64,000 nt of DNA from Camellia lanceoleosa (GCA_025200525.1 CM045770.1:135808200-135872199); one strand, 5' to 3'; shown: positions 17,200 through 31,500, counted from the first letter of the stretch. Made by a program: numbers and translations. Notes: a model not told the origin generated them from the sequence alone.

Positions 17200-20118
17200 C
17201 CCTAACCTGCCCCTAGAGGTTTGGATCATAATCAGCCAGTAATTATGAGATTACCTACAGCCTCAGACAGAAATCAAATCATATTCAATCATATAGGGCT
17301 AGAAGCGGAAGCCGAATTATAAATTTTGTCCAATGAGCTATGTATAAATGGCATGAACAAAAACTTCTTATATATATTAATAACTCACACTCATACATTC
17401 ATAAAAGGGTTCCATACGTCCAATATCTTTCAAACATCACTGTCATACAAAGCCAGAACTTATATACATATACAAGGTCAAACATGACCAATAAAAGAAA
17501 ACAGAAATTCAAAAGACAACAGAAACAAAAGCCTCTCTCGTGAAATGCTCATGACAGACTTCACAAAAATTTGATATCCTTCACAAGTTCACTAAGGCTG
17601 GAGCTGGATATCTCCACTACTCACCTACATACATATATATAAACGGAGTAAGCTAACGCCTAGTGAATAATATCAGAGTAAATGGGTTATGTGAATGAGT
17701 TCTAGTAATTAACATAAGCATTTTTATATCATAAGCATTACATAACGGAACTACCTCGGGTCCAATAGATAACAGAACAACATTGGGTCCAACAGATATA
17801 CAGAATGGAATTGATCATATCATAACAGAATGACCTCGGGTCCATTCATTTATAGTTGTATAATAATCATTTGGTCAACTCATAAACAGATAATCAAACT
17901 TATCAGATGTTCAGAATGACCTTGGGTCCATTTCAATTACACAGAACGACCTTGGACCCAATTCAAATATACATAACGACCTTGGGTCCATCATATACAT
18001 TCATGTCACATCAATCATATTTACAGATATCATATTTATAGTGAATCCGAGTTTTGACCTGACCTTTGTTGTATTCCGGACTTGGGTCTCGTGGTTTAAT
18101 ATTGTTATTTATGTCTTTTTCTCCCTCCTACTCTTTGAGTTTAAGTTTTGGAATGTGTTGGCCATGTTCGGAACAGATGGGTTGTTAGTTGGTCTAGAAT
18201 GAAGTTGCCCAGATTTTGGTTTCCTCGCTCAAGCGAAGCTTTCCTCGCTCGAGCAAGCTTGGTGATCTCCTAGTATTTCTTTCAGTCCTGCAGACTTCTT
18301 GAAGGGTATCGTTCTTCGCTCGAGCAAGTACTCTTGCGTTCAAGCGACAGTCTTTTGTGTACAAAACTTCTGGGGATTTGTATTCTACGCTAGAGCGACG
18401 TTTTTTGCGCTCGAGCGAGGACACTTATTGTGTCTGGTTGCTCAAGCGATAACTTCTTCACTCGAGCGAGGCTCGCATATATCAGATCGCAGCAGCTCAT
18501 TTTTACGTAGAATTTTTGTGTCTTTTCACTCAAAAACCCTAGATCGACTCTTTTTCTCTCTAAAAACCGACTTCTCTTTACGAATCTCCTAGGATCTAAG
18601 GCTCTCTCTATCATACTCCCTTTGATAAAGAGTTGGAGCATCTCAAGAGCTACCGTTTCATCCGAATAGAGTTTGATTTCGTCACTTTTAAAGTTCCACC
18701 ATTTCTCCTTTGGACTTCTATACTTGAGGTAGAGATATTCTACACTTTGTTATGAGTTTTAATCTAGTTATTTGTTATTATGTATATATGGTGAGATTTG
18801 GGGTGTTTGGAGAAAACCTAGGGTTTGGGTTCATGATTTAGAATGAGAGTTTTCTATGTGGTGTTATATAATTGATTATGAGGTTTGGATGTGAGGTTGT
18901 TTTGTGTTAAAATAGATGATTTTGACATTTGGGTCAATATTTGGAAAATTGAGAGTTTTGCCCTAAGATGTTTGGAATAATTTATTTGTATAAATAATGG
19001 AATTGATATGAGAAATGTGAAATTGGGAGGATGTATGAAAGAATGGTGTAGTTGGATTTGTTTAAATCACTCACCTATGGAAATTTGATAAATTATCTAT
19101 TATAAGGATTGTATATCTATTTAAAAATAACTGTATTGGGCTATCAGTGGAGAATAACTATGATTGTTATAGAAATTGCATGAGGATTAAGTGAATTGAA
19201 GCTAATCACTTAATTATGTCATTGAATATGATGGTATGTTAAGGCATTGGATATGTATAATTGAATGTCATTGAATATGACAATACTTGTAAATACATTG
19301 TATATGTATAACGTTTTGGGAAGAGAAATGGGATGTACTCTATGTTTTGAGAGGAGATAGGGGATAGACTTCATTGAAAATTAAGTTGGCTGGAGTGTCT
19401 AGGGTTAAAGTCCCGAAATCTTATGTATACATGGGCGCCGATCCCGCAGACGAAATGTTCGTAAAATGGCAAGATTGAAGTGTTTATGTGATAGTTATGT
19501 TGATTGAAAACCACTAGGTTGTAGTCTCAGTTGGGTTATTTAGAAAAGTATAAATGTGGTCTATGAGTTGAAATGAAATGAACTAATCTAAAATGAATAA
19601 ATGGGAATGGCTCTAGATGTAAATGTCGGTATCGTATGATCATGTGAAGAATGTGCATCTGTCATAAACATGGAATATATCTGACACTTATATCTGAGTT
19701 AAATCTCATATATTGTGTTAAACTGTTTCTATTGAGCTTTGGCTCACCTTACTTGGGAAACCATTTTCAGGTACCGGTGACAAGCTTCCTCCAAGGACAT
19801 AGCTTGGAAGGACATAGGAGCTGGAGGCTCTATTTTGTATTTAAATGTTTATTCAAGCCTAGGGCTTTATAAATACAGAGCTTATGACTCTTTTTTGTTG
19901 TAACCAAGTAATGTCTTGAAAAGATGTAAGCCCGTAGGGCATTATTTTGTTGTTATTAACTAGTATTACATGCTATAGATTCAGGATGAACATTTATGAA
20001 TGTATGATGCATGTAATATCTTTTGTAATGTGAACTCTGATGAATGGAAATACCTTAACTTTATTATATTCATTTCTTTTATGAGTTGGATTATTTGTAT
20101 TCTTTTTTAGGTGTTACA
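17200..20118 (+). mobile_element. LTR-like retroelement block with CTCGAGC motifs; boundaries uncertain
   Basis: The right end GGTGTTACA at 20118 looks like an LTR terminus. Inside are spaced GCTCGAGCGAG-like motifs (18218..18475), a possible TATA CATATATC at about 18475, a leader containing AAAAACCCTAGATCGAC, and a late CAGGTACCGGTGACAAGC segment typical of gypsy LTRs. From about 17750 to 18000 a short unit around GACCTTGGGTCCA is repeated five or six times. The 17.2-18.04 kb part may read in the opposite orientation, so this is probably a nest of pieces. No gag or pol was found. Confidence 0.4.
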
Positions 20119-21709
20119 ATATTGATCAAACAAATAGAAACTCATTCACACTTGCAAAATCACAGTTTTAGAAAGCTTATCACATTAGGACATTCAGAAA
20201 ATAAAGTAAAAAAAATATTTTTATTAAGATATTGCTCACAGTGATTTGGTTGTTGAATCGTCCTTGCGGATGATCCTACACAATCATAAACACATACACG
20301 TTGAATCACATTGCTTAACCGAATTGTTCTTTAACTCATTCAATTCTCTTAGGCTTCATTTTAACTCTTAAATTCATTTAGGATGTTCAATTCGTGCTTA
20401 AGAATGCTTAGAAAGGAATGAGAATGTACATTTGATCAGAATACGTCTTTTCAAAATTTGCTGAATTCGCTCAAGCCCAACATTAGTCGCTCGAGCGGAT
20501 CACTTGGTTTGTAAAAGTACTAGATGATCCGAATTTAGGCTCGATGCTCGCTCGAGCCAAGGTGCAAGATAAAAGGCGGTCACTCAAGACTGCAATTCTC
20601 TACAAAAATACTGGATGCATGAAATGTTCATTCGAGCAACAGATTGTTCGCTCGAGTTGTGAGACAGAATTTTAGAAATTTCAGAACAAAGTTGATTTCA
20701 AAGCTTGTAGTTTCAAAACAAATTCTTCTATGGCTTATAAACAACTTCTCAAACACTTAAAACTCTTCCAAAAACATGAATTCAAGACCAATTCTCAAGC
20801 CTCATAGCCAAACTTCATGAATTCAACTCAAATGATCTAGCATGTATGATTAAACTTCAATGTCCTTTCCAAAGTTTACAAAAACATGCACTTCACTTTC
20901 GAAACCTTGTAAATCATGGAATTAAGCTCTAACACTTCATAATTCATGAATGCATGTAGAAGATAGCTTCAAAACTCAACATGGATGATATGAATCATGT
21001 TCAAACTTATGAAACTCTATCAAAATATGCATGCATGTATGAATTGACTTTGATTCTGACAATTCTACCTCAATTCTTACATTTAAACACATAATTTCTT
21101 TGAATTCACATATTTGATGGCTTGAACTCTTGAATTATGGCTCAAACTCTTACCTAAGGCCTTCAAATACACCAACTCTAGCAAAACTTGAGTTGTCTTC
21201 CTTAATTCTTCAATCCTTAAGCAAAATTCTTCAAATTCTAGCACTCTCTCTCTATAATTGAATTCTCCCTCTCTCTAAGGCTCCAACAGATTTTGAGTGC
21301 AAAATAATGAGCTTAATCTCATCTTAACATATATATATATATAGGTTGGATTAGCTTAATTAACTAATCAAGGTTTATGCTAAGTAATTAAAGCTTAGGT
21401 TATCTAATCCTAAGCTTAATTTAATTTATTTAATCTAATTAATTTCGATTGAATCAAATTTTAATCAAACTTTCTAATAGGTTCAAATAATTATGCCGAT
21501 CACATTAAACTAACCAATTTCGATTTCTGATGCCATTAAGGCCTTCAATTTTCAAATCAAAGCAGAAATCATAATGTATTTTCCTACGATCAACATATAT
21601 GTAGCCAAAACCACATTAATGACATAATTATCATTCAAATTCACACTTAACACATGAGCACATACACAATTAAGGAATTAGAAGCATACTACAGAACGGG
21701 GTTGTCACA
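20112..21709 (-). mobile_element. Probable LTR on the - strand with CTCGAGC motifs
   Basis: On the - strand it begins TGTGACAACCCCGTTCTG and ends CAATATTGTAACA, giving inverted TGTNACAA ends. A TATA-like (TA)n run is at about 21330..21344. Three CTCGAGC-containing motifs lie at 20460..20660, mirroring those in the preceding + strand block. The 5 bp flanks (TTAGG and TTCAA) do not match, so a clean solo-LTR insertion is not proven. I found no coding region. Confidence 0.4.
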
Positions 21710-21712
21710 TTC

Positions 21713-22000
21713 AACCACCAACTTTTGTTGAAAACCACCTTAGACGGTTGACCAACTACCATCTCCGAATACTGACAATCACTTTCGACCACTACTTCAT
21801 GTGGCCATCAACCACCTCTGATCACTACCAATGACCTCTCACCAGTGACAACCACCTTTAGCCACTACCTCTCATAGCCGACAACCACCTTCAATCACCA
21901 TCTCTAACCGTCAACAACCTTCTCTCATAACCACCCCTTTTCAAGTTTTCAAAACAAAATTTTAAAATACTTGGTACCAAACACGTCTTTTGTTTTTATT
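21713..22000. mobile_element. CCACC-rich MITE fragment
   Basis: Repeated CCACC-containing phrases (AACCACCTT, GACAACCACC, CACCTCTGA) end in TTGGTACCAAACACG. The composition matches the interiors of the elements at 5704 and 16878. It lies directly beside the LTR end at 21709. Confidence 0.35.
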
Positions 22001-22081
22001 TTTACCCAAAATAAATATAAACATGTGGTGTTTCAATCACTTTTATATATATATTTATATATCTATAACATATATAAAAAG

Positions 22082-25000
22082 TGTGACGCCTCAAATTTTT
22101 GGAACATCAAGGGAAATTAAATAAACAAAATGACTTAATAAACTAAAAAGTTGACATCTTAATAGAGCATTCCAACTCTCGTACATAACCAAAGGTTCAA
22201 ATAATATTAAATAAAAACTTAAAATTATCCAAACACAACATCAAATGAAATTATAAGGTCCTTAATAGCTAATATATAAGATAATAAAGTTATTCGACTT
22301 TAGTCATGATTTCAAGTTAGCCAAGGCTCTACGTTAGCGTCAACTCCATTTCAGCTTCAATTATTTTCTCGCCAAAACCTGGCATAAAATGTCAGGGCAA
22401 CAAAAATATATATCATGAGTTTTGCAACACAGTAAGAAAATATAACCAACCTACCATTTCTTTTAAGAGAAAAATAATGAGATTATAAACATGAGATAAC
22501 AATATAATTGTAAACATAAATTACAACCATTAAAATAATTTCAATAATTTTAATAAATTAGGTGACACTCGAAATCTCACCCAAGAGATTTAACTTACCA
22601 ACCACTAAGCATGGCAACGGTTAATTTGAAACCCTCCCTTGGTCAAATATTTAAGTGTTACCAACCGTAACCACCAGGGATGCCCACGTCCGGAGTTATA
22701 TACCCAAGCAGTGGCATCCGTGGTCTGTCCCAAGGAAACGGTCTGCCAGGGGTACGTAACCTCCCTGTGTGCCACCGGCACATCCACCCTTATTCCAAAA
22801 CCGAATATCGAAAAGGGTTCAAATAAGTCTCGTGCCATCTTAGAGTTTCGCAACACAATTTACGTGAGAATTCTCAAAACCAGGGCTCTCCTTGAACAAC
22901 CGGTATTGACCGTCAACCCTTAATTTCGTACACTCTTTAAAACCAAGACTCACCCTGAACAACTGGTATTAACCGTCAATTGTTAACTTTGTGTATACCG
23001 TTAATCATTTCAGTTAATTTTGATATTAATCACAAATAAATTCCAATTTTTAATCACAAATAATGTTATACCAACTCATTAAAATCCAAACATAAAATAT
23101 TACACATGTCACACAATAATAAACAATTGTACAACATTTAAATAAACAATTTATTTAAATCATGGTATGAAGTAATAATTTAGATACCAAAAAAAAAAGA
23201 AAGGAAATAAATCATAATTACACACATGCATGGACTTTTAATCTATAAGATTAGACTACCAAAATACACCCATACATGGATTACTAATTTTAAATATTTG
23301 ATGAATTAGACCAACACAATAACTGATTTTTTTATCCAAATAAATAATTGAAGTGGTGATCTTAAATCTGTCCAAAAATTTTCAGGTTATACCTTTGGTA
23401 ATAAAAATTATAAATAAATTACTTATGCAACTCTAAAATTTATATAAATCTACAGAATACTCAATAAACATGTTATGGTCATTTTTCAGAAAGCATTTTT
23501 CAAAAATAAATTATAAATAATTCTTAAAAATTCCAAGAGTGTTGATGACACAGATTTATCACATTTCCTTAAATTAATTCCATACTTAAATTTTATAAAT
23601 CAATTTCATGATCTAAAAATTTATTATGAAACTAGGTTTCTCAAATTTCATTTTTTGCTTAGAAATTATCAAATTTGGTTTAATATAAAATTTTTAATGA
23701 TTTTTCAAACACATAATAAAATCTGTCTATAGCTCCAGACTTGGTTAAAAATCTGTATAAATTCGTACAAAACTCAATAATTGTTGAAAAATTTTGTGAA
23801 TGAACTAGACATCATTATCAACAACTTTGTAGAAGAAATCATTTTCAAATTTTGAGTATAAAATTGTCTAAAAATTTGTACAACTTTTTGGCAGATTTAA
23901 AGGGCCAAATAACATCTTCAATAATTTTTTTAATGGCATAAACTACACATGCAAGTTCAAATTCCACAATATTATCATGATTTTCAGATTACCAATATTT
24001 AATATACCATCATAAAATCTTTTATACAATTATAAATAAAATTCTATTTACAAGTTTAGACATTTTATAATCTGAAATTTTCAAATAAAAAAATGAGAGG
24101 GTTGAGAGGGTTTTCTTACTATGTTAGGTTGCTAACGATTTATCGTCCGAATTTGATTTATGATTCTGATCGTAAGATATGACCGTCCTGGTTCCGTGAT
24201 CGTCTTGTTGAAATTTCACATTAATCGGACGCGATCTCACCGTTGATCTTCCGTTGGATTCTCTTAGAACTTTTAGTTGTTGATCATCATCTTAGACTTA
24301 GAATTTGCAAGATCTAACCCCAAAAATGGATTCTACACGTCGAAAAACCTAAGGGTGGTCATCCCCAAATTCATAGGACCACTCGATTAACCTAAAGGTA
24401 CTAGGGTGCACCGTAGCACCATGGACCGAGAAATGCTGGATAAAATTCAATTCATCTTCCCCAACAGCCGTAGCATGCATGCACGAACAGAAGACCCAGA
24501 ATTTTAGTTTCAATGTCACCAGTTCAAATGCTTGTATCTTCTTCATCGTAACTCCGTTTTATCTTATTTTTCTGTCATTGGATTCACCTCACGGCCTAAT
24601 TTTTGGTTCACTGCTCACACGCCTCGTTCCGTCTCTTTTTGCATGCTGTCGGATCTCTAAAATTTGACGAAAAATTAGATTTTTTTTCCTACCATCTCGG
24701 ACATTTCTTCGAACCATCTTTCGGACTCCATAACTTTCTTAATTCTTAACGGTTTTACTTTATTCTCTCGCCAATCTCTTCAACTTATTCCGTACTTCAT
24801 CTTACATGACCTATTTTTCTCAATTCTTCCCGGAATGGATGGTTTTGGCATGCCCAAAGTAAGCCGAAAACCAACTTTTAAAATTCAAAGTAAACTTCTC
24901 TAATTTTGTTTCTTTCTCCTCCATCTTCCTTCTTTTTCTCTTTCTTCACCTACTACACTTTGTGAATGGTGGTTGTAGATGATAATGGAAATAGGTGATG

Positions 25001-25697
25001 GTGGTGGTGGCGGTCCGACGGTGCGCCAATAGTGGTGAAGTTCGCGGGTTGGTGGCTCGGATGGTGATAGTGTGAGTTGAGGCCATGGCTATGGAGGTCG
25101 GGGGGAGGAGGAAAAATATAGATAAAGAAGGAGAAAGAGAGTTTTGAGAATGAGAGGTGGAGGGAGAGGGACCCGAGAGAGATGAAATTGGAAGTGAAGA
25201 GAGGTGAGGAAGACTTGGGCTCAATTTATGGGCAAAATAAGGAAGATGAAAAGAAATAAAAAAAATTGAGAAATTGAACACCTGGTGGTATGGAATAGAA
25301 TGTTCACCACGTTTTCTTTTGTTACAAAGAATGATAGCACGTAGAAGGTAGGAGGTGAGAAAACATGGGGAGCAAACCCATGGTTTTTGATTGGATTTTT
25401 GTACAGAAAATATTACGTTCTAGTATAATTTGATTACAAAAAATATAGAGAAAAAAAAATAAAAATATCATAAGATTCAAAAATTAATATTGAGTAATAA
25501 TATAAAGTCAAAAAATATTTTATTTTATTTTATTTTGAATAAATGTTCAGTATAAAAATATACAGACTATTAAATTCAAAATAGTGTGAATAATTATTTA
25601 AGAAAATTTAAAATATATATTATTTTTATTATATAAAAATACGGAGTTTCACAATATATATTACTATTTTTATTATATAAAAATACAGAGTTTCACA
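22082..25697 (-). mobile_element. Large LTR-like element (3.6 kb), probably a solo LTR
   Basis: Read on the - strand it starts TGTGAAACTCTGTATTT and ends GAGGCGTCACA. The flanks AAAAG (22077..22081) and AAAAA (25698..25702) differ by one base. The inside has a CT-rich leader around 25140-25250 followed by an ATG frame of 111 codons with no known domain, then GATCAACGGTGAGATCGCG-type sequence. The outer 34 bp, ending GAGTTTCACA, is tandemly duplicated at 25620-25697. The size would fit the long LTRs of some Ty3/gypsy lineages; no internal domain is present. Confidence 0.4.
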
Positions 25698-28359
25698 AAA
25701 AAAAACGAAAGCAGGTTGAATCAAATGCAAAAAGTCAAAACGATACGTGTCTAAAGCCCAAGTGTACAAAATTGGCCTCCATTTTGTGGTTTAGTACTCT
25801 TCGCTCCGTTATGTTGGTTGCTCAAATATATATATATATATATTAACTAATTGGTTGCTCATCATGACTTTTAAATAATTTGTCTTTGCTGGTAGAGGAG
25901 AGCTAACGAAACTCACAATGAAGGGTGAAATCAAGATTAATTTACTGGTTACGGTTCTAAAAAAATTAAAATCAAATCAACCTATTAAAATTATGAAATC
26001 AATCTTAATCAAACTATTTAAATATGGTCCGGTTTAAATTGGAATTATAGTTTCACATAATCTATTTATAAAAAAAATTATGTAACATTTTCAAAAATAT
26101 TTAGCTTATCATAAATTTTAAAAATAATAATATGTCCATCAAATAAACTACTCTTAATATGTCAATTTTATTGAGTATTTTATTAATACAAGAGGTATAT
26201 ACCATTTTTTAAAAATTTTAAAAATTAAATGTTATATATATTTTGAAAAATTTTAAAAAAAAATTACTAGATTAATTTATTTTTCTATTAAAATAAAATT
26301 TTCACAATATTTATAGAAAAAATTATGTTCAATTATTAATGTACTCAAATTAACTCAATATTTTTTATACACATACTTTCATTCCACCAATAAAATTTGA
26401 AATTCTGCCTTTGGTGATGCATGGGGGCCAACTAGCATATATAAAAGTGACAAAACATTAAGTTGAGTCTCACACTCCAATTACTCTCCTTTCTGTAAAT
26501 TAATATTATAGGCTACCATTGTAGTGAGCCATTTGGTATGGAAATGACGACGTATGGCTTTGCTACATATCAAGCCACATGGCCTTGGCATAGTGGTGGT
26601 CACCTCCGTTTTTTCTACAACATATTTCATATAACAATATATCATATAGCAAGATACTTATAAACCAATAATTTACACATAAAAAAATAAAAAAATAAAA
26701 AAAATTGATGGGTAAATTATGGGTTCATAAGTTTGGATTTATAGCATTTTTATTCCTAAAATATATAATAAATTTTTTAAAAATGTTAGAGATCTACAGT
26801 TTGGTATAATGATATAACAAGAGTTGGATCTTTTATCATTGGATGTGTAATAAATTAAAAGTTGACACCTATTACCCCACATCATTGTCGGTCAGAGTTT
26901 GGACGACAATGTTTTTAATTTCCTCTTTCAAACAGTGTTCACTATCAAGATGGTCTGATTTGGAAGAGCAAAATATTTTATATTGTGATTGGCTACATTC
27001 CTAATGACCATGAAGTTGAAGAAGAGCCTTAGGTGAAGAAAAGGTTAGTTAACAATTAAAAAACAACTTGTATGGCTGCTTTGTGTCTAAGATTGCATGT
27101 GTTTTTTTTTTTTTTTTTTGGTTTGCTTTGTAGTGTTTTTGTTGTGATTTATATATGGATTATAGATTTATAGCAATTAAATGTGCTTATGTTTATTCAT
27201 ATGAGAAATTACGAGCATATTTGGTTTGTCTCTCAAAATATGCTTTTGGAGAAAAAAATTCCAAAAACATGTTTGGTTGAAAATTTTGGAGAAAAAAAAA
27301 TTTTCAAAATCACTTTTTTTCTTTACTACATATCAATCAATTACTTTTTCTTTCTCTTATCTCATTCTCAATCACTTTTTCTCACAGTTATCTACTGAAC
27401 TACAAAACATATCAAATCATCCCAAACTTTAAAAATATTTTCAAAATATATAACCAAACAAAGTTTTAAATTTTCTAAATTCTCTCCAAAAAATTATTTT
27501 TGAAATAATATCTTCTTTAAAATTTAGTCACCTGTGTTGAGTATACGTATTGGCTCAACCAACCAAAAACCATCATGTCTTTCTACCAAAGTTACCATTA
27601 TTCGATGCACGTTTGTCTAGATACTTGGTTTTTAATTGAGATATTTTGTAAACAAGGGATGGTTTGGCTTCTTTTCCAGAAAAAAAAATATATATATACA
27701 TATACATATATTAAAAAAATTGAAACTAATTTGATAAAAATAAATATAAAAATTAGTTTTGACCTCCCAAAAGATAAAATTATATAAAAGTGATAAGTAT
27801 TTTTGATTTTTTATTTATTTTATCAAATTAATCTTTAGTTTAAAAAAAATTGAAACAAGCTTTTAAAAATCAAATCAAACATGGGCAAGGTGAATATATA
27901 TTGACCAGATTTATTTGGTTCTAATGTTTTTTTGGTAGTTAACACAATGAAGAAATTAGCAATTACTCTGATTATACCCATTCAACCTAATCACTCAAAC
28001 AAGCAACCAATGAACAACGCCGCTCAAACAAGGTTACATATTTTTATGGTTAAGCCATATGTCAAACAAGACAATCTAATATGTGATTTTTTGATTTGCA
28101 ATTGTTTTTTTTTCCCCTACATAGAGATGACACCTAATTTGAATTCAATGCTCCCAAACTCAAATTTTTGTATCTAATCAGGTCTATTTGTTGATTGATA
28201 TTACAACCTTAAATCTATCTAAAGGCACCTTAATAATACTATGCATAATAGTGAATCTTATTCTCAGTCAACAACAGCGTGACCCCACGCGCGATGCTCG
28301 TGGGGTCCAACTAGTATAAAATAAACAGGACACAACAACAAACCATATTCATTTTCACA
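25698..28359. other. AT-rich spacer beyond the SFGH 3' end, one MITE-like piece
   Basis: No gene is seen. At about 27205..27470 a segment reading TTGGTTTG ... AACCAAACAAAG, with CAATCAATTACTTTTTCTTTC inside, matches in inverted orientation the element at 30826..31135 in SFGH intron 6. The rest is low-complexity A/T sequence. Confidence 0.5.
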
Positions 28360-28365
28360 TTTATT
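28360..28365 (-). terminator. Candidate SFGH poly(A) signal AATAAA
   Basis: A perfect AATAAA on the - strand lies about 155 nt after the SFGH stop codon, in AT-rich sequence. The true cleavage site is unproven. Confidence 0.5.
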
Positions 28366-28517
28366 ACATTACGTCAAAAGCTCAAGCAGCACCATATTTT
28401 ATAGTCCACATATTCTATTACCTTTTCCAGAGATAAAATAGTGAAAGTACCTAATAAAGAGTCACAATTCAGTAATAGTGTTTGAAACTCTCTCAACAAA
28501 ACACAAGCTTGGAGGAA

Positions 28518-31500
28518 TTACAGGTTAAGGGCTTGAGCATGGTGGCGGATGTGGTCCTCGACAAAGGTAGCAATGAAATAGTAGGAGTGATCGTAACCAG
28601 GCTGCATCCGCAAGAGGAGCGGCACATTGGCCTTCCTGCATGCCTCCTCAAACTTGTGTGGCATCAATTGATCCTGCAAGAATTTGTCATCCTCTCCCTT
28701 CACAAATAAAAGATTAAATTAGGAAGGCAAAAATCCATGGATGTGTTGGGTCTGAAACGATGCATGGTGGAGCAGCAAAAAAACATTCCAGAACTGGATA
28801 AGATATATCTATATATACCAAATCAAACCAAATTAAGACTTGTGTCCTAATCAGATGGGGTTGGTTGCATGAATCTTTTTTTGCCATTTCGCTCTATCAA
28901 AGGCCACACATGTAAGCACTAAGCTTTGTCCGATACCTTCTATCACTAAGCTCTCAGATTCTTCTATCTGCTTGTAGAGGAGAACAAAAAGTGCTCTCAT
29001 TTAGGCCTTACTCCTCAAAGATGGCTTTGTCTGATCCTACAAGGCCGACCGTTCACTCTTTGTAAACAGAGCCATAATTCCATATTTTTTTTTATCAGCA
29101 AAGTGAAAATTTCATGAAAGACAAGAAATTAAAGGTACATGAAGATAAAATACATCGAGAGAGATTCGGAAAGTATAATCTACCCCAACTATTATTGCTC
29201 ACATTCACACAACCAACCCCTCGGCCTCACAATTTTTAATTTAAAAATAAGCAAAAACAAAAGATCCAAAACAAAAAAAGTTAAATAGATCTTAACCCAA
29301 AGCTATGAAACCCAACAAATCCCTTCATTTGTCTCCCATGCCTGTTTCCACATTTCCCGAAGTACAGCACTGCTCCCACACATCTTGTCACCCATGTCTC
29401 CACTGCTCCCACACATCCTGTCACCCATGCCCCCATTACCACGCCGAACCAGGACACCACCGGCGCCGATCGCACTGTTGGCTGAAATACAACATTGGCC
29501 GAAAACCCCTTCTCTTGCCAAACCTCCCATGTCCGAAGCTGAAGCTGAGACTGAAACTCCCTTGGTCAAAGCTGAAACTCTTTGGCCAAAACACTAAACT
29601 CCTCCATGGCCGAACACTAAACTCCTTCCATAGCCAAACACCTACTGATGAAAAAAGGCATGCCTGTTTGCTCTACCGATGACTGTTAGCTCTTTGGTTG
29701 AACACTAAACTCCTTCCATGGCCAAACACCTACTGAACACTAAACTCCTTCCATAGCCTAACACCTCCACCCATGGCCGAACACCACTTCCATGGCCGAA
29801 ACACCTCCATCCATAGCATCATCTCCCAAGTTGGTGACCCCCAAGAAACACCCCATGGCCGAAACACCTCCTTCCATGGCCGAACTCCTAGCAAAGCCGA
29901 ACCCCGTCCATCCATGGCCCTGACCACCAACTGCAAAAATCCCATTCTTCTGTCCCTTAAAGCCCACACCCAAGCCCCCAACTACACCCAAACAACACCC
30001 AACTAGAAACAGCCACTGACCACCCCAACCAACAATGGTACCACCCAAAAGACCCCCAAACAATAGCCAAGGCCAAAATGCCACCCCTCCATGGCCTAAG
30101 GACTCCCAAAGAAGTGCCCATATTCGAGCAACAAGCACCACCGAAAACGAGAAGAAGATTGGAAAACAATAGGGTTCAAGCTTATTAATAAACAAGAAAA
30201 AAGCAAAAACAAAAAGAAAACGAGGCCAGCCAACCAACATGGCCAAGGCGGCGACCGACCGGCCAACGGTGAGGCCCAGGGGGAAGATTTAGGGAGAAAG
30301 AGTATGTGTTTGTGTTGTACTAATAATAAGGTTCTATTTTGTAATCATGATCTAAAACGTAAGAAGTATCAACACGTGTCCGACACAGCACATGATAAGG
30401 AATATCATCAAAAGATGTGCATCCATGAATCAACTAAGTAGTATTTAAACCCCATAATAAATTTTCACCACCAATCACCTAGCACTAGCAGCATTGACTC
30501 TTTCTTCTCTTCCAATTCTTAAAGATATAAAAGGAGGTTTTCTCCCAATGTCAAGTCCAGACTCCACAAACCATCAATTTTACATCATTCTCCTCAAATA
30601 GCCATAGAAAATTTGAGAAACAAATAACACAATCTTCCCTGACTCACAAGTAACAAGGCATAAACAACCAACATGATTTTGATTACAACCCCATGCAAAG
30701 GTTGTTTTCTTTTATTTTTGAAGGGCAAATAACTAGCTTATTACTCTACATAGAGATCTTATTAAAAGAAATAAACTACGAACAAAGATTTTGGCTGCCA
30801 AAGTAACTTTGAAAACATCATGGGTGCGTTTGGTTTGGTTTTGGGAGATAAATTTTCAAAAAAAAAAATTGAGGAGAGAGTTTAGAAATTTTTTTGATTT
30901 GTTTAGTTGTACATTTTGAAAATAGTTTTAGAGTATGGGAGTTTGGGATGATTTGATATTTTGTTGTAGTTGAGTAGATGTGTGTAAGAGAAAAAGTGAT
31001 TGAGAAGGAGAGAGGAGAAAGAAAAAGTGATTGATTGATGTGTAGGAGAGAGAAAGTGGTTTTGGAAATTTTTTTCCAAAATCATTAAACCAAACAAAAT
31101 TTTCTCTAAAATTACTATCCCAAAAACAAATCAAACAAGGCCCATAAATCTAAAGCACAACTCAATACAATATATGAAATAAATTAAAAAAATTAATTCT
31201 AGCATTATAAGTTTTGACATGGCCAAGATCCAATTCCATGAGAAACATATAAATGGAAGACATTGAGCTCTTACTTGATCAATTAGAATTGTAGCACGAA
31301 CATCATTGCACTTTGTTATCAGGTAAGTGGCATCATACCCCTGCAAAAAATTTAATGGTCACATACAAGTGTTCAACTTAAATTAAATGGGCCTTATTCA
31401 CCTAATGATTTTACCTCCCATTCAGCTTTATTTCCACCCAGATAGTTAGTGAAAGCCTTCTGGCCCCAAGGACAGTTAATAGGATTGACTATGGGTGAAA

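Larger units (their letters stand above)
28698..31274 (-). other. SFGH intron 6 (2.6 kb)
   Basis: This intron holds the CATGGCC-rich repeat region at 29085..30300 and a MITE at 30826..31145. At 28848..28910 the phrase GGGGTTGGTTGCATGAATC recalls a dispersed plant repeat, possibly a SINE 3' end. No host exon is hidden here. Confidence 0.7.

Noticed and set aside
18194..18641. Overlapping frames around the CTCGAGC motifs
   Set aside because: Open on both strands because of the motif repeats; no protein family resemblance.
24946..25281. 111-codon - strand frame as a gene
   Set aside because: Low-complexity Ser/Pro/Thr composition within the leader-like part of an LTR.
29303..30246. Glycine/tryptophan-rich ORFs on both strands
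   Set aside because: They overlap in opposite frames, consist of low-complexity repeats and have no domain; they follow from the GC-rich CATGGCC repeats.
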